Assembly (NCBI GenBank): GCA_950097015.1
Contig: CATNEN010000001.1
Coordinates: forward strand, 4,122,001-4,186,000
Length of the DNA stretch: 64,000 nt
Reading direction: 5' to 3'
DNA from: Macrostomum hystrix
Lineage: Eukaryota; Platyhelminthes; Macrostomidae
Below the pieces are notes generated by a model, which saw nothing but the letters and a program-made list of their open reading frames with translations, was not told the DNA's origin and did no database searches. Shown here in pieces: positions 38,501 to 49,900 of this stretch. The position numbers and the translations under genes were made by a program. Every line of letters starts with the position of its first letter. Positions within the stretch are counted from its first letter, which is position 1.

Positions 38501-41453
38501 AGAACAGTGTGCCTAACAGCAGCTAGAACAGTGTGTCTAACAGCAGCTAGAACAGGGTGTCTAACAGTAGCTAGAACAGGGTGTCTAACAGTAGCTAGAA
38601 CAGGGTGTCTAACAGCAGCTAGAACAGGGTGTCTAACAGCAGCTAGAACAGGGTGTCTAACAGCAGCTAGAACAGTGTGTCTAACAGCAGCTAGAACAGT
38701 GTGTCTAACAGTAGCAAGAACAGTGTGTCTAACAGTAGCTAGAACAGTGTGTCTAACAGTAGCTAGAACAGGGTGTCTAACAGTAGCTAGAACAGTGTGT
38801 CTAACAGCAGCTAGAACAGTGTGTCTAACAGCAGCTAGAACAGTGTGTCTAACAGTAGCTAGAACAGTGTGTCTAACAGTAGCAAGAACAGTGTGTCTAA
38901 CAGTAGCTAGAACAGTGTGTCTAACAGTAGCTAGAACAGTGTGTCTAACAGTAGCAAGAACAGGGTGTCTAACAGTAGCTAGAACAGTGTGTCTAACAGT
39001 AGCTAGAACAGGGTGTCTAACAGTAGCTAGAACAGTGTGTCTAACAGTAGCTAGAACAGTGTGTCTAACAGTAGCAAGAACAGGGTGTCTAACAGAGGTC
39101 TCTCTGAACTCTTTCATGTTCTCAAACACAGTTATAGAGTGCACCGCAGAAGATAAGTCCATTTTCTTAGATAATTTCTACACTGTGGCTTATCAATACC
39201 TGAGAAATCACTCCGGACCTAGAGCATCCGTCCGCGTATAGCAGAGCGTAAATTATTAGGCGGAATATTAAATAATATTCAATATACTAGGCAAGTCAAG
39301 GTACATTTGTCACTTTTTTGCGAATATAAAAGTTATGCTATTTGTTTATCCTTCTTCTAGTATCTCTGACGTTTATATTAGACAGGCAAAAAGACGAAAC
39401 GAAGGAAACGCATATTCTTAATTTTCATTTTCCTAATCATTTTTTTTGCTGGCCGTGCTGCGAAAGCTGAAATTACTAATATATCTGGAATATTAAAATC
39501 TGCGGTCTTGAATTACAGAAAGTGGGTGGAGACAAAAAATCGCATATCTAAAGAGTTGTCATCATCCTTTTTTTGTTAAGGTGATGCCTAAAGGCTTCTC
39601 GCGTTAATGGATAGTGATTTGAGCAATAGGTAGCCTATAATATCTTATGCGGGTAGCATGGGCTTAGCAACAGTTTCATTGTGCTTCGTCTTTCCATTTT
39701 TAATCTGTATTTCTAATCTGTAGCGATGCTCACTTCAAGACCCTTGCTGCCTGGCTAGCTTTACAATTCTCTGATTTCTAATTGACTCAGCTTCCCCAAT
39801 CGCTAATTAGATGTACCTGCAGGCCACCCCCGCATTTGGCTCCCAGCGAGTTTTGTTCAGTCGATTCTTATCCTCTTGCAGATTTTCTCCAATTTCATCG
39901 GCCTTTTTAACTCTGACCAGAGTTTTAGTCTGAAAATTACTACGTTATAAGCCATAATCTATCTACGGAAGCTTAACTCTATCCACTCTACTCCATCCGC
40001 TCTACTCAATCCACTCTACTCCTTATACTCCATCCACTCTACTCCATCCACTCTATTCTATCCACTCTATTCTATCCACTCTATTCTATCCACTCTATTC
40101 TATCCACTCAACTTCGTCCACTCTACTCCGTCCACTCTACTCCGTCCACTCTACTCCATCCACTCTACTCCGTCCACTCTACTCCGTCCACTCTACTCCG
40201 TCCACTCTACTCCGTCCACTCTACTCCATCACCTCTACTCCATCCACTCTACTCCATCCGCTTTACTCCATCACCTCGACTCCATCCACTTTACTCCATC
40301 CACTGTACTCCATCTACACTTCACAATCCACTCTACTCCATCCACTGTACTCGATCTATACACTTCACAATCCACTCTACTCCATCCACTGTACTCGATC
40401 TATACACTTCACAATCCACTCTACTCCATCCACTGTACTCGATCTACACTTCACAATCCACTCTACTCCATCAACTTTACTCCATCTACACTTCACAATC
40501 CACTCTACTCCATCAACTTTACTCCATCTACACTTCACAATCCACTCTACTCCTTCCACTGTACTCCATCTACACTTCACAATCCACTCTACTCTATCCT
40601 CTCTACTCAAACAACTCTACTCTACTCTACTCTCTACTCGAATCTCACCAGGGTTTAACTCAGTACACGAATAAGCATAGGTGCAGATGGAGCACATCTG
40701 TCTTGTTTCAGAAAGATAGAGAGAAGGAGAGAGTCCTTACTGAGCTGCCTCGTGCTGAGCACACGAAGAAATAGTCGAAAAAAGAGCAAATATTTTATGT
40801 CTTCTCTGTATATACTCGTAGCTATAAGCCAGAAATCCCAAAGTATTTTTCGGCGCAGATATGGACATAGATAATGCGGTGACTGCGTGTCAGAAAGGAT
40901 ATTATATTGTCTATATATTTCCTCCTGTATCACTGCCAGTCCTTAATTTGGCTGACACGATAATTGACTGTAAAGTTGCGTGCAACATGGCAGATAAGTA
41001 ATCGATGCATCTATCATCATTGTTGATGATCTTTTTGTCATCAATTAAAATGGCATCATTGTGAGACTCCTTAGATATTCTTAGAATACTAACATAAAGA
41101 TTAACTATGACTTACTTTTACAATTAGTAAAGGTTCAGGAGTACTTTTCCTGAACTAAAATGTTTAATATAATGTTAACATGCTACTTTTGGCAGTAGTC
41201 GATTAGGTACTCCCTATTGAAGATTATTTCTTATTTATGAAACAATTTCTTACCTGAACAGATTCGTGAATCATTCTCAACTGACTATCGCACAGGTGCG
41301 AATCTAGCTGTTGAATCAGGGCTGGGCAGATGGCAACAAACTCTTCGGCAGTGAGGGACTGGTGCGGCTCCAGGCCGAATAGTTGGAAGTACTCCAGCGG
41401 CTGCATGCACTGCAGGAGGTCGCAGGTTCGAATCTCAGCTCAAAGTAAACATT

Positions 41454-41498
<45 letters not shown>

Positions 41499-41517
41499 TT
41501 ATCTATCTATCTATCTA

Positions 41518-41571
<54 letters not shown>

Positions 41572-41590
41572 TTATCTATCTATCTATCTA

Positions 41591-41667
<77 letters not shown>

Positions 41668-42203
41668 ACTATCTATCTATCTATCTATCTACCTATCTAT
41701 CTATTTATCTATCTATCTATTATCTATCTAATTGATTTATTTAGCTAACCTACATGGTTAACGCTGGGCAATTCATCATCATGATTGTCTTCAATTCCGT
41801 GCCGTCGATGTCTTCTTGACTTTTTAGGTCTGTCGCTGTGGTCAACGCTTTCACTACCGTTTGTGCGATGGTCTTCGTGCGCGTCGGCGTGACGCGAAGA
41901 ACTAGTAGCATCGGACTTCTCGATGCCGATGTGCAACAGCAGGTGTTTCAATTCGACCAGCGGTAGAGTGTGCCTTGTGCCGTAGCGACTAAACAGACGG
42001 TGCATGAACAACGACGGTAATGAGCCCTCTGTTGCTTCCAGGGGCAACAGATCTGTATGCTGATGGTCGTTACTATCGCTGTCATTTGTCACATTGTGAT
42101 GTTGGTGCAACAAATGCAACTGACTTGATGGCAGTCGACACGACAGAACCAACAAGAATATCAGTTTAGTACAGAACGCATTTTGCGTCTTAAATTTTAG
42201 CAT
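23515..42203 (-). CDS. LIV-1 subfamily ZIP zinc transporter (SLC39A6/A10-like)
   Basis: Nine minus-strand exons: 42203-41754, 41409-41254, 32309-32171, 31727-31558, 31102-30935, 26859-26667, 25054-24413, 24015-23828, 23700-23515. They join in phase to 763 aa. Seen: signal peptide (LIFLLVLSC), His/Asp-rich ectodomain, a cysteine-bracketed CPALIQQLD segment typical of LIV-1 members, a first membrane helix, HLLPH, a His-rich cytoplasmic loop ([18 protein letters not shown]), [13 protein letters not shown] in TM4 and [10 protein letters not shown] in TM5, the metal-site signature, then three further helices. The family moves Zn2+ into the cytosol across plasma or secretory membranes. [16 protein letters not shown] is closest to the ZIP6/ZIP10 branch. 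Exon 26859-26667 (His-, Asp-rich loop) and the acceptor at 25054 are chosen because together they preserve phase; skipping that exon with an acceptor at 25013 also stays in frame. The gene spans 18.7 kb because of repeat-filled introns. Confidence 0.92.
24120..24290 (-). repeat. 23-bp minisatellite in ZIP intron 7
   Basis: About six copies of a 23-bp unit containing GAATTAGGGATAGGAAGTTG (plus strand) lie in intron 24016-24412. Confidence 0.85.
25190..26625 (-). repeat. 23-bp minisatellite in ZIP intron 6, shared family
   Basis: About 62 copies of a 23-bp unit; in transcript sense it contains CTGTGGCTTCAGG followed by GGTTGTTGGC. It fills most of intron 25055-26666. All reading frames on the minus strand are long and open because 23 is not divisible by three and the unit lacks stops; these are not genes. 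The same unit, same sense orientation, occurs in GOLGA4 intron 13 (60010-60480). Confidence 0.96.
27010..27390 (-). repeat. 23-bp minisatellite in ZIP intron 5
   Basis: About 16 copies of a 23-bp unit containing CTCCATACCATCCTGATCCC (plus strand) are near-identical at the left end and more varied at the right. Confidence 0.95.
27391..27904. other. AT-rich unique sequence in ZIP intron 5
   Basis: This is non-repetitive AT-rich sequence between two arrays. No exon or element is seen. Confidence 0.5.
27905..29290 (-). repeat. 23-bp minisatellite in ZIP intron 5
   Basis: About 60 copies of a 23-bp unit containing CTACCTTCTCAATCTACCAT (plus strand) show variants CCATTGT, CGATTGT, CCATTTT and ATATACTATTT in recurring order. 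It is open in all three plus frames as a by-product. Confidence 0.96.
29291..29485 (-). repeat. 20-bp derivative of the preceding array
   Basis: Nine to ten copies of CTACCTTCTCAATCTACATG are the neighbouring 23-bp unit with its tail shortened by three bases. Confidence 0.93.
29486..29955. other. Unique AT-rich sequence in ZIP intron 5
   Basis: This is non-repetitive intronic sequence. A short open frame to 29704 continues out of the array and has no recognisable similarity. Confidence 0.45.
29960..30925 (-). repeat. 41-bp minisatellite in ZIP intron 5
   Basis: About 23 copies of a 41-bp unit contain ACATGGGGTAATGACTGATC and AATCAATACTGAAGGAAATG (plus strand). Transcript-sense units begin about 7 bp after the donor at 30934, so the array abuts the 5' splice site. 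Confidence 0.95.
31155..31530 (-). repeat. 17-bp minisatellite in ZIP intron 4
   Basis: About 22 copies of GGGATCTGGGAGATGCT (plus strand) lie between exons 31102-30935 and 31727-31558. Confidence 0.95.
31790..32150 (-). repeat. 14-bp minisatellite in ZIP intron 3
   Basis: About 25 copies of GTAGAGTGACGGGA (plus strand) with AAT/AGT variants begin about 20 bp after the donor in transcript sense. Confidence 0.95.
32340..32545 (-). repeat. 25-bp minisatellite in ZIP intron 2
   Basis: About six imperfect copies of a unit contain TCCTATAGAATCCCCTACGA and TAATC (plus strand). Confidence 0.85.
32546..33104. other. Unique sequence in ZIP intron 2
   Basis: This AT-rich intronic sequence has a short TA run near 32933-32944. 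No gene is seen. Confidence 0.5.
33105..34005 (-). repeat. 33-bp minisatellite in ZIP intron 2
   Basis: About 27 copies of a 33-bp unit contain CTTGGAAAACTGTCACTTCA and AAAGTCCCGCT. Because 33 is divisible by three, apparent proteins with an 11-residue repeat appear in several frames; these are not genes. Confidence 0.95.
34006..35905. other. Unique sequence in ZIP intron 2
   Basis: This is about 1.9 kb without tandem repeats. It starts with decayed units of the array on its left (GTCCTTTAAA, GTCCCGCTTT). An open frame at 34367-34600 and an AATAAA near 35152 are present, but I see no splice context or domain. Confidence 0.45.
35910..37245 (-). repeat. 23-bp minisatellite in ZIP intron 2
   Basis: About 57 copies of a 23-bp unit contain CTGTTAGACAGGGTGCCCAT (plus strand). 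CAGGGTGCC, CAGGGTGTC, CAAGGTGTC and CTGGGTGCC variants recur in fixed order, showing higher-order duplication. Confidence 0.96.
37246..37734. other. Unique spacer between two related arrays
   Basis: This is AT-rich intronic sequence with no recognisable feature. Confidence 0.5.
37735..39100 (-). repeat. 24-bp minisatellite in ZIP intron 2
   Basis: About 57 copies of a 24-bp unit contain AGCTAGAACAGTGTGTCTAA and CAGT. GTGTGTC/GGGTGTC and CAGC/CAGT variants occur in blocks. The 24-bp period keeps both strands open for about 500 codons; these are not genes. It shares CTGTTAGACA (inverted) with the preceding array. Confidence 0.96.
39101..39974. other. Unique sequence in ZIP intron 2 with one candidate exon
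   Basis: This is mostly unique intronic sequence. On the minus strand 39929-39817 is a 113-bp open stretch between TTTTCAG and AG|GTACAT, reading [20 protein letters not shown] among others. Its phase does not fit between ZIP exons 2 and 3, so I do not include it in the gene. Confidence 0.3.
39975..40625 (-). repeat. 14-bp and composite minisatellite in ZIP intron 2
   Basis: CTACTCCGTCCACT/CTACTCCATCCACT units lie on the left. Longer units on the right include CATCTACACTTCACAATCCA. Confidence 0.9.
41412..41440 (+). other. tRNA-like B-box fragment (probable SINE remnant)
   Basis: AGGTCGCAGGTTCGAATCTC resembles a tRNA T-arm or SINE B box. It directly abuts ZIP exon 2, so the minus-strand acceptor tract of that exon would be SINE-derived. 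The tetranucleotide array on its right could be an expanded SINE tail. Confidence 0.4.
41448..41732. repeat. (CTAT)n microsatellite
   Basis: About 70 copies of CTAT with a few interruptions fill most of ZIP intron 1 (41410-41753). Confidence 0.98.
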
Positions 42204-43998
42204 TTAAGAGGCTGAATTTAAAGAGCACCTAGACAGCTTAGAAAACAAATTTAGCTGCATGTGTAAACCCGCCACTGGCTACTTTTTATAGTTTTTAATT
42301 GAAGGCTCTAAACAAACACTGATAAGCGGGACCTGCGGTCCAAAACAGTTCGTGAGAAGTGCACAGAAGAGATTTGTTTAAAGATAAGAAGACGACACGC
42401 GAGACTAAAAACGGGGGGGGAAAGCTTACAGGCATGTTCAGCCCGAACAATTTATCCTAGGATTTTGTTGTGGCACTGAAATTGAGCTTCCATTCCTGCT
42501 AATACGATAGACACAAAGTCATGAAATCTGCGTGTAAAGTTCTCTAACGGGGCGCACTCTATATCAACTAAAATGGGCTCAAACATTACTACACGCTAAA
42601 CAAATACTGATAAGTAATACTACACAATGAAACTCATGTAGTATGGGAATGGACAGTGGAAAACTTGAAAAAGTATTTCGTAAACTTTTAAGCACGCATT
42701 ATACATTAAGTTCATTAGGCCGGCAACATAAATTATTGGTAACAATTCCAGAAGTCTGTGAGCTTCTTTCAGCAGGTGACTAAAGCCGCAGCGAAAGTTA
42801 ACAGTGCGTCTGTGAACTAAAAAAAGATAAATTAAATTAAAGTTTATAAATTGAGAATCGGTGACGAACTCTTAAAATATCACTGTTGCTGTTAAAGAAA
42901 ACACTTATTCCCAAGCTATCAGTTAGGCTCCCGCGGAGCAAACTAATGAACTTGTATCCAATACTACGAAATGTACATTAATTAGTGGGAAACATGAAAA
43001 ATATATATGGATAATTCTGTCCAAAAGTGTAACGAAATGATTGGGTTTGGTCGCCATATGAAGTTGCCGTTTCAGTTTAGACGAGTGAAAAAACTGAAAC
43101 TGAAAAATCAGAAAGACATGTATACGTCATTATTACTCATTAAAATTAACGCATTAGGTTAAAATTATGTATAACTAAAGTATAACTATACATTAAAATG
43201 CTAGAATACCCATTCTTATCAAATAACCGATCGTAAAATACAGGCTCGCGATGAAGATTAAAAAAATCAACAAGGCACACTTATAATTTACATACCAGGT
43301 GAAGAATATTACAGCTTAGTTAAAAACTCGCCTCTGAAAACAATAAAACAAATGTTTAAAAAATAAAAATGCCAATGTATTTTTCTTATCAAGAAAAATA
43401 ATTTTATGTAATAAAAAAACAATTCAGTGCTTAAAGTAGTTTCTGAATAAGAAGTTAGAATTTTTTTCTTCGAATGTTATTTGCACAGATTTGACGTAAG
43501 ATTAATTTTCACAAATTAATTACTTACAATTTCTAATCGTTCATAATACTTATTTTAATTACACTGTCGAAGGTCTCATTTGATATTACGATATTACCAT
43601 AAGCATAAGAACTAGATACTTGTTTCTAGAGGCGATAAATCGTTATTAGAGTTAATATATCATCGATTACACCATTTGCTAAAAAATCTGTGTTGCTTTC
43701 GATAGATTTAGCTATTTATACTTGATTTCCTAAAATAATATATATATTCTCAAGCTTTCGGTTCGTTAAAAAACGCCACCAGCTGGTAAAAGTTTATGTA
43801 TATTGACAATTCGGTTGTGAATAAGTTTAAAAAGATTTGAAAAAAAGTTTTTAAACCTACTATACAGAATGTGATAAGACTTTTCGCCTATATATTCTAA
43901 TATCATCTATAATTATATAATCTAAATATTACTTTCTTTATATAATATAAGGTAAAGCCTAGTTCAAAGCAGAAAAAGGCATCTATCCTTCTTTCGAA
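42204..43998. promoter_or_regulatory. Divergent intergenic region between ZIP and GOLGA4
   Basis: The two start codons face away from each other across 1.8 kb of AT-rich sequence with no tandem array, one of the longest array-free stretches here. It must hold both promoters. I see no certain TATA box or factor site. Confidence 0.5.
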
Positions 43999-46900
43999 AT
44001 GTTTAAGAAGCTGAGGCAGAAGATTGAGGAATCAGATACTGTTAAAAAGGTGAGTGAAAAAATAACTAGAAGGCATACACTATTTGTATGTGTAAAACTG
44101 GTAAATGATGTTCTTGAAAATAATATCCGACCCACATATTGGCTATATACTAAATTGTTTATCTTTAATCTGTAAACGAAAATAATAAATTCATAAACTT
44201 ATTTTTCTTATTATTTATATCTAGTGCCTAAATCATAATACACTACTATAAGTTAACTAACCTATTGTATTAAGAAAAGTAAAATAGTAGTTCTCACTAT
44301 AGGGTTCAATTTTTAATTCATACACTTGGCCAAAGCCTATCTTTACTTGTTAACCATTATTCATTGAAATAGTTATTTCCTTAGCAAAATAATAGTTTTT
44401 ATTTGTAAGTGATAAGTAACAAAGTTTTAAATAATTCTGCCCAGCACCCATAGATGTTCTGGAACCCACATTCCTCTTATAACTATTGTTAGCTATTTTC
44501 TGTTTTATTTTATACAATGAAGACTAGCATACATGCGCAACCTCCCAAATCTTAGCTGGCTGTGCGATTTAGTTTTTGCTCTATTTACGACTTAGTTTGC
44601 TCTCATTTGCTCTCTTTTTCTCTCCCCTTTTTCCTTTTCTTCACGCCTTCCTTTTTTGTCCCTTGGTCCCCCCTTTGATTTTTTGCACTTGGTTGATTGG
44701 TTTTTGCGACTTACCTTGCTTGGCCATTGTTTCACCCAGCCAGTTTGGCCAGGTCGGCCGGGTGTTGCACATGTATGAAGACTAGCGCAACCAGGGCAGT
44801 GGGTGGGTAATCACCCCCTTCTGCAGGAGGACCTAAAAGATAATAAGGGGATCAATTTTTTCTTCACTAAAATGGCAACTTGTCAACTATCCCCCTTTGA
44901 AAAATCCTAGTTGTGCCACTAATAATGGATTGTGTCAAACATGTAAGTTTAACTTATCACAACAGTTTTGCAACAGAATTTACTAAATCAGTTAGAATTT
45001 GTTATAAATAAACTCTATCATATATTATAAGGTTAGAAAAATTGATTATTGCAACGAAAAATCAACTTCTAAATCTTAAATATTTTTAACACTTTGTTTT
45101 ACAAATGCAAAAACCATTCATAAGGCTAAGTTTACAGCGCAGAAAGTAAAATAGCTTAACATGATAACTTTGCTCAATAAACAGGCGAATGATTCCATTG
45201 GTCGCCTGATGCCAAATGCTGCTGGCTCAGCAGAAACTGATAATGGTGGCTCAGCCAATCAGGATGCGTCTAGCACTGCCCGACCAATCAGATCGCGCCA
45301 GTCATCAATTAGTTCTATCGCTAGTGACGCTTCATTTTTTAACATCTCCGCTGGCGCTGCCGCCTCGGCCAAATCTCCCTCCCTGCCGCCACCATCAGAT
45401 CTGGAGTCCGAAGCTTCAATTGCCGGCGTCGAAGTCATGACTAAGCAGGAGTTGTTTCAAAAGTTTCTCCACGTCCAATCTTTATCGAAGCGATACAAAA
45501 GTAAATTCTACGAATTGATGGAGGCCCACCGAAGTCTGGATTCGGAAAAAGAGAAGCTTAGAAAGGCTTTGACTACAAATCAGGTTGGGACTGTGTACTT
45601 TTAATTTTGTGATAACAGCAGAACTACCAAGGGGGATATTCCCCCCTGAAAATATGTTGCTGCACCCGAACGGAGCAACGAAAGCACACGAAACTATAGA
45701 GCACGGGCCAAATTTTTGTTGCGCATCTTCTGAAACAAGAATCAATTCGCCAGCTCATCACACCGTCGAGATATTCAATGTTTCTGGTCGAAGGTCAGGT
45801 TTTTCCCATAAGCGCTAGTGTATTTCATACACCCCTATACACGAGTTAGCACTGCGCCTCAGTGCGGCCTTGCCAGGTCTTAAAGTGAAAATCTAAATTT
45901 GTCAGCATGTCACCCGAATGTGCCTGCATCATCTCCGTCTTCGGTTGTCACTCACCTATATCTAGACGGAGCTGCTGGACCTTCAAGGGCTACAACAGGT
46001 GGAAATAGGCCAATATGGACATCCTGACGCGAATTTCTCCAATTTCACTGATCAAGCCTAAATATTAGGCGCAGCTCAACCACAGTACACCATTGCCTAG
46101 TCTGTCAACCAATCAGTCACCACCCAACGCTGTGTTAGCATTCGGGCGCTGCCAAAAAGTTTCAAGGGGGAGAATTCCGCCCCTTGGTATAAAAACGGGC
46201 TGCAAAATGTCTTGGTAGTTCTACTGTTAAGAAAAATATTATTTATTATTTCTTTTTTAGGATAAATCACTGAGAAGGATTGGCGAACTAAAAGAACAAA
46301 TTGAACTCGACCAATTGGCTAAACGTGATTTGGAACAGAACTATAGTCTGCTTCTAGAAGAGAAAGATGAGCTTAACAAAGTGCTCAAGATACAGGTAAA
46401 ATAGTTTGTGTACTTCTGTTTTTTTAACGGAATCTGTCATTGATTGATTGATTGATTGATAGATTAATGAGTAAACTTAACGTTGTACTTTAACTAATTA
46501 TAATACCTATACATAATGTAAATAACGAATTCTTAGTTGGAAGACTGCAATCTGATGATGGCTGAGGTATACCTGATTCATTCAGCTAGCTATTGTACAG
46601 TTATAACTCACATATATTGTTAATTGTAATGTTTAAAACATGTTTAGTAAATTAATGGTACCCTAAAATATAAGTATAGCTGGTATTTTAGAAATCGTGT
46701 TTTTCCAAAGGCCATACATAAATAATTAACTCTGACCCACGTATTATAAAAGACAGTTAATTAAAAATATTTGCTTCAACCCATCTAATATGTACTTATC
46801 CTTTGTTTAAAAATGTACTCATAAATTGTTCGCCTTTGTTTTAGTTATCACATGTCAGGCTTGGCTTGTGGGTTGCACTAAAATAATTTGGTTCTATTTA

Positions 46901-49900
46901 AATATCTTTCAGTTTCTAGCCATTCGACACAAAATAGTAAATTTAGTTGGTGATTCTGTGGGCTAGCGACATCAGTGCTTCATTCAGTGTGTGTCATCCC
47001 CTCAGTGCTTCATTCAGTGTGTGTCATCCCCTCAGTGCTTCATTCAGTGTGTGTCATCCCCTCAGTGCTTCATTCAGTGTGTGTCATCCCCTCAGTGCTT
47101 CATTCAGTGTCTGCCATCCCCTCAGTGCTTCATTCAGTGTGTGTCATCGCCTCAGTGCTTCATTCAGTGTGTGTCATTCCCTCAGTGCTTCATTCAGTGT
47201 GTGTCATCCCCTCAGTGCTTCATTCAGTGTCTGCCATCCCCTCAGTGCTTCATTCAGTGTGTGTCATTCCCTCAGTGCTTCATTCAGTGTGTGTCATCCC
47301 CTCAGTGCTTCATTCAGTGTGTGTCATCCCCTCAGTGCTTCATTCAGTGTCTGCCATCCCTTCAGTGCTTCATTCAGTGTGTGTCATCCCCTCAGTGCTT
47401 CAGTCTACCAAGTCTATTCTTATTGTTACTTGTACCTAATTGAAAAACTCTTTAGGTTAGCCTACTCAAGGAAGGCAAGGATTTGCCACCGGAGCTGGAG
47501 GCGAAAATCAAAGACGGTCACGAGAAGGAGGCGTCCGAGAAGCGAAAAATGGAGGAGAGTTTAAAGACTGCTCAGGAGAAGGTGAGTATAACACACTCCA
47601 TATTAGGGCACTTAAAAAGCAGATTCAGATTCTAGCTTAGAGACGTAGCAGAAAAAACAGATTTCAGCAGAGATAAAACTCTCATTTAAGAGTGGAGAAT
47701 AATCCAAGTTAAGATGGGCTAAAAATACCAATTCATACAAAATAAAAGTCCAAGTTTCAAGAGGATAAAATCCTACTTTTCTGGGTATAATAATCCTAGT
47801 TCAGAGGGGATAAAATCCCATTTTTATGGGGTTAATAATCCTAGTTCAGAGGGGATAAAATCCCAGTTTTATGGGTTTAATAATCCTAGTTCAGAGGGGA
47901 TAAAATTCCATTTTTATGGGGTTAATAATCCTAGTTCAGAGGGGATAAAATCCCTGTTTTATGGGGTTAATAATCCTAGTTCAGAGGGGATAAAATCCCA
48001 TTTTTATGGGGTTAATAATCCTAGTTCAGAGTGGATAAAATCACAGTTTTATGGGGTTAATAATCCTAGTTCAGAGGGGATAAAATCCCATTTTTATGGG
48101 GTTAATAATCCTAGTTCAGAGGGGATAAAATCCCAGTTTTATGGGGTTAATAATCCTAGTTCAGAGGGGATAAAATCCCAGTTTTATGGGGTTAATAATC
48201 CTTGATTGTGAGGATAAAATCCAGTTTTATTGGGGTTATAATCCTATCCTCAGATCCTCAGACGGATTTATAAATCCTAGTTTTAATAACGCTATCAACC
48301 GATTTAAATATTCCGGGGTTACAGAGGAAAATAGTTGACTTATAAAGTCATTATTTGATTGAACAAGAAACAAATAAAAAGCCCCAGCTAATAAATCATA
48401 GAATTGAATTTTTTTCAGAACACTCGGCTTGAGCAGTTGCTGACGAAGTGCCGGGACAGCATCCAGAGCCTGAAGGAGAAGCTGGCCGAGTCCCAGGCCG
48501 ATCGGGAGACTCTTCGAGCCGAATCCGAGTCTAAAGCGGTGGCCAGCAAAATTGAAATGGTAACTTCGATGCCTACTTAAAGGATCCTGATTTGAGTCTG
48601 TTTGGATTAATCAAATACCTGTTCAAAATAATTCAATACGGACTCAAAATAATCAAACCCTATAAAAAAGAATCGAATCCCTACTCAAAAGAATAAAAAA
48701 ATTAACTTAAAAGAAGCGAATCCCAACTCAAAAGTATCGAATCCCAACTCATAGGAATCAAATCCCAACTCATAGGAATCAAACCCCAACTCAAAAGAAT
48801 CAAATCCCAACTTAAAAGAATCAATTCCCAACTCAAAAGAATCAAATCCCAACTCATAGGAATCAAATCCCAACTCAAAAGAATCAAATCCCAACTCATA
48901 GGAATCAAATCCCAACTCAAAAGAATCAAATCCCAACTCATAGGAATCAAATCCCAACTCATAGGAATCAAATCCCAACTCAAAAGAATCAAATCCCAAC
49001 TCATAGGAATCAAATCCCAACTCATAGGAATCGAATCTCAACTCAAAAGAATCAAATCCCAACTCATAGGAATCAAATCCCAACTCATAGGAATCAAATC
49101 CCAACTCAAAAGAATCAAATCCCAACTCATAGGAATCAAATCCCAACTCATAGGAATCAAATCCCAACTCAAAAGAATCAAATCCCAACTCATAGGAATC
49201 AAATCCCAACTCATAGGAATCGAATCTCAACTCAAAATAATCAAATCCCAACTCAAAAGAATCCAATCCCAACTCAAAAGAATCAAATCCCAACTCAAAA
49301 GAATCAAATCCCAACTCAAAAGAATGAAATCTCAACTCAAAAGAATCAAATCCCAACTCAAAAGAATCAAATCCCAACTCAAAAGAATCAAATCCCAACT
49401 CAAAAGAATCAAATCCCAACTCAAAAGAATCAAATCCCAACTCAAAAGAATCAAATCCCAACTCAAAAGAATCAAATCCCAACTCAAAAGAATCCAATCC
49501 CAACTCAAAAGAATCAAATACCAACTCAAAAGAATCAAATCCCAACTCAAAAGAATCAAATCCCAACTCAAAAGAATCAAATCCCAACTCAAAAGAATCC
49601 AATCCCAACTCAAAAGAATCAAATCTCAACTCAAAAGAATCAAATCCCAACTCAAAAGAATCAAATCCCAACTCAAAAGAATCAAATCCCAACTCAAAAG
49701 AATCAAATCCCAACTCAAAAGAATCCAATCCCAACTTAAAAGAATCAAATCCCAACTCAAAAGAATCAAATCCCAACTCAAAAGAATCAAATCCCAACTC
49801 AAAAGAATCAAATCCCAACTCAAAAGAATCAAATCCCAACTCAAAAGAATCAAATCCCAACTCAAAAGAATCAAATCCCAACTCAAAAGAATCAAATCTC

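Noticed and set aside
37705-39241. Open frames of about 500 codons on both strands
   Set aside because: This is a 24-bp repeat (multiple of three) without stops on either strand, and intronic. The plus-strand frame merely runs out into unique sequence.
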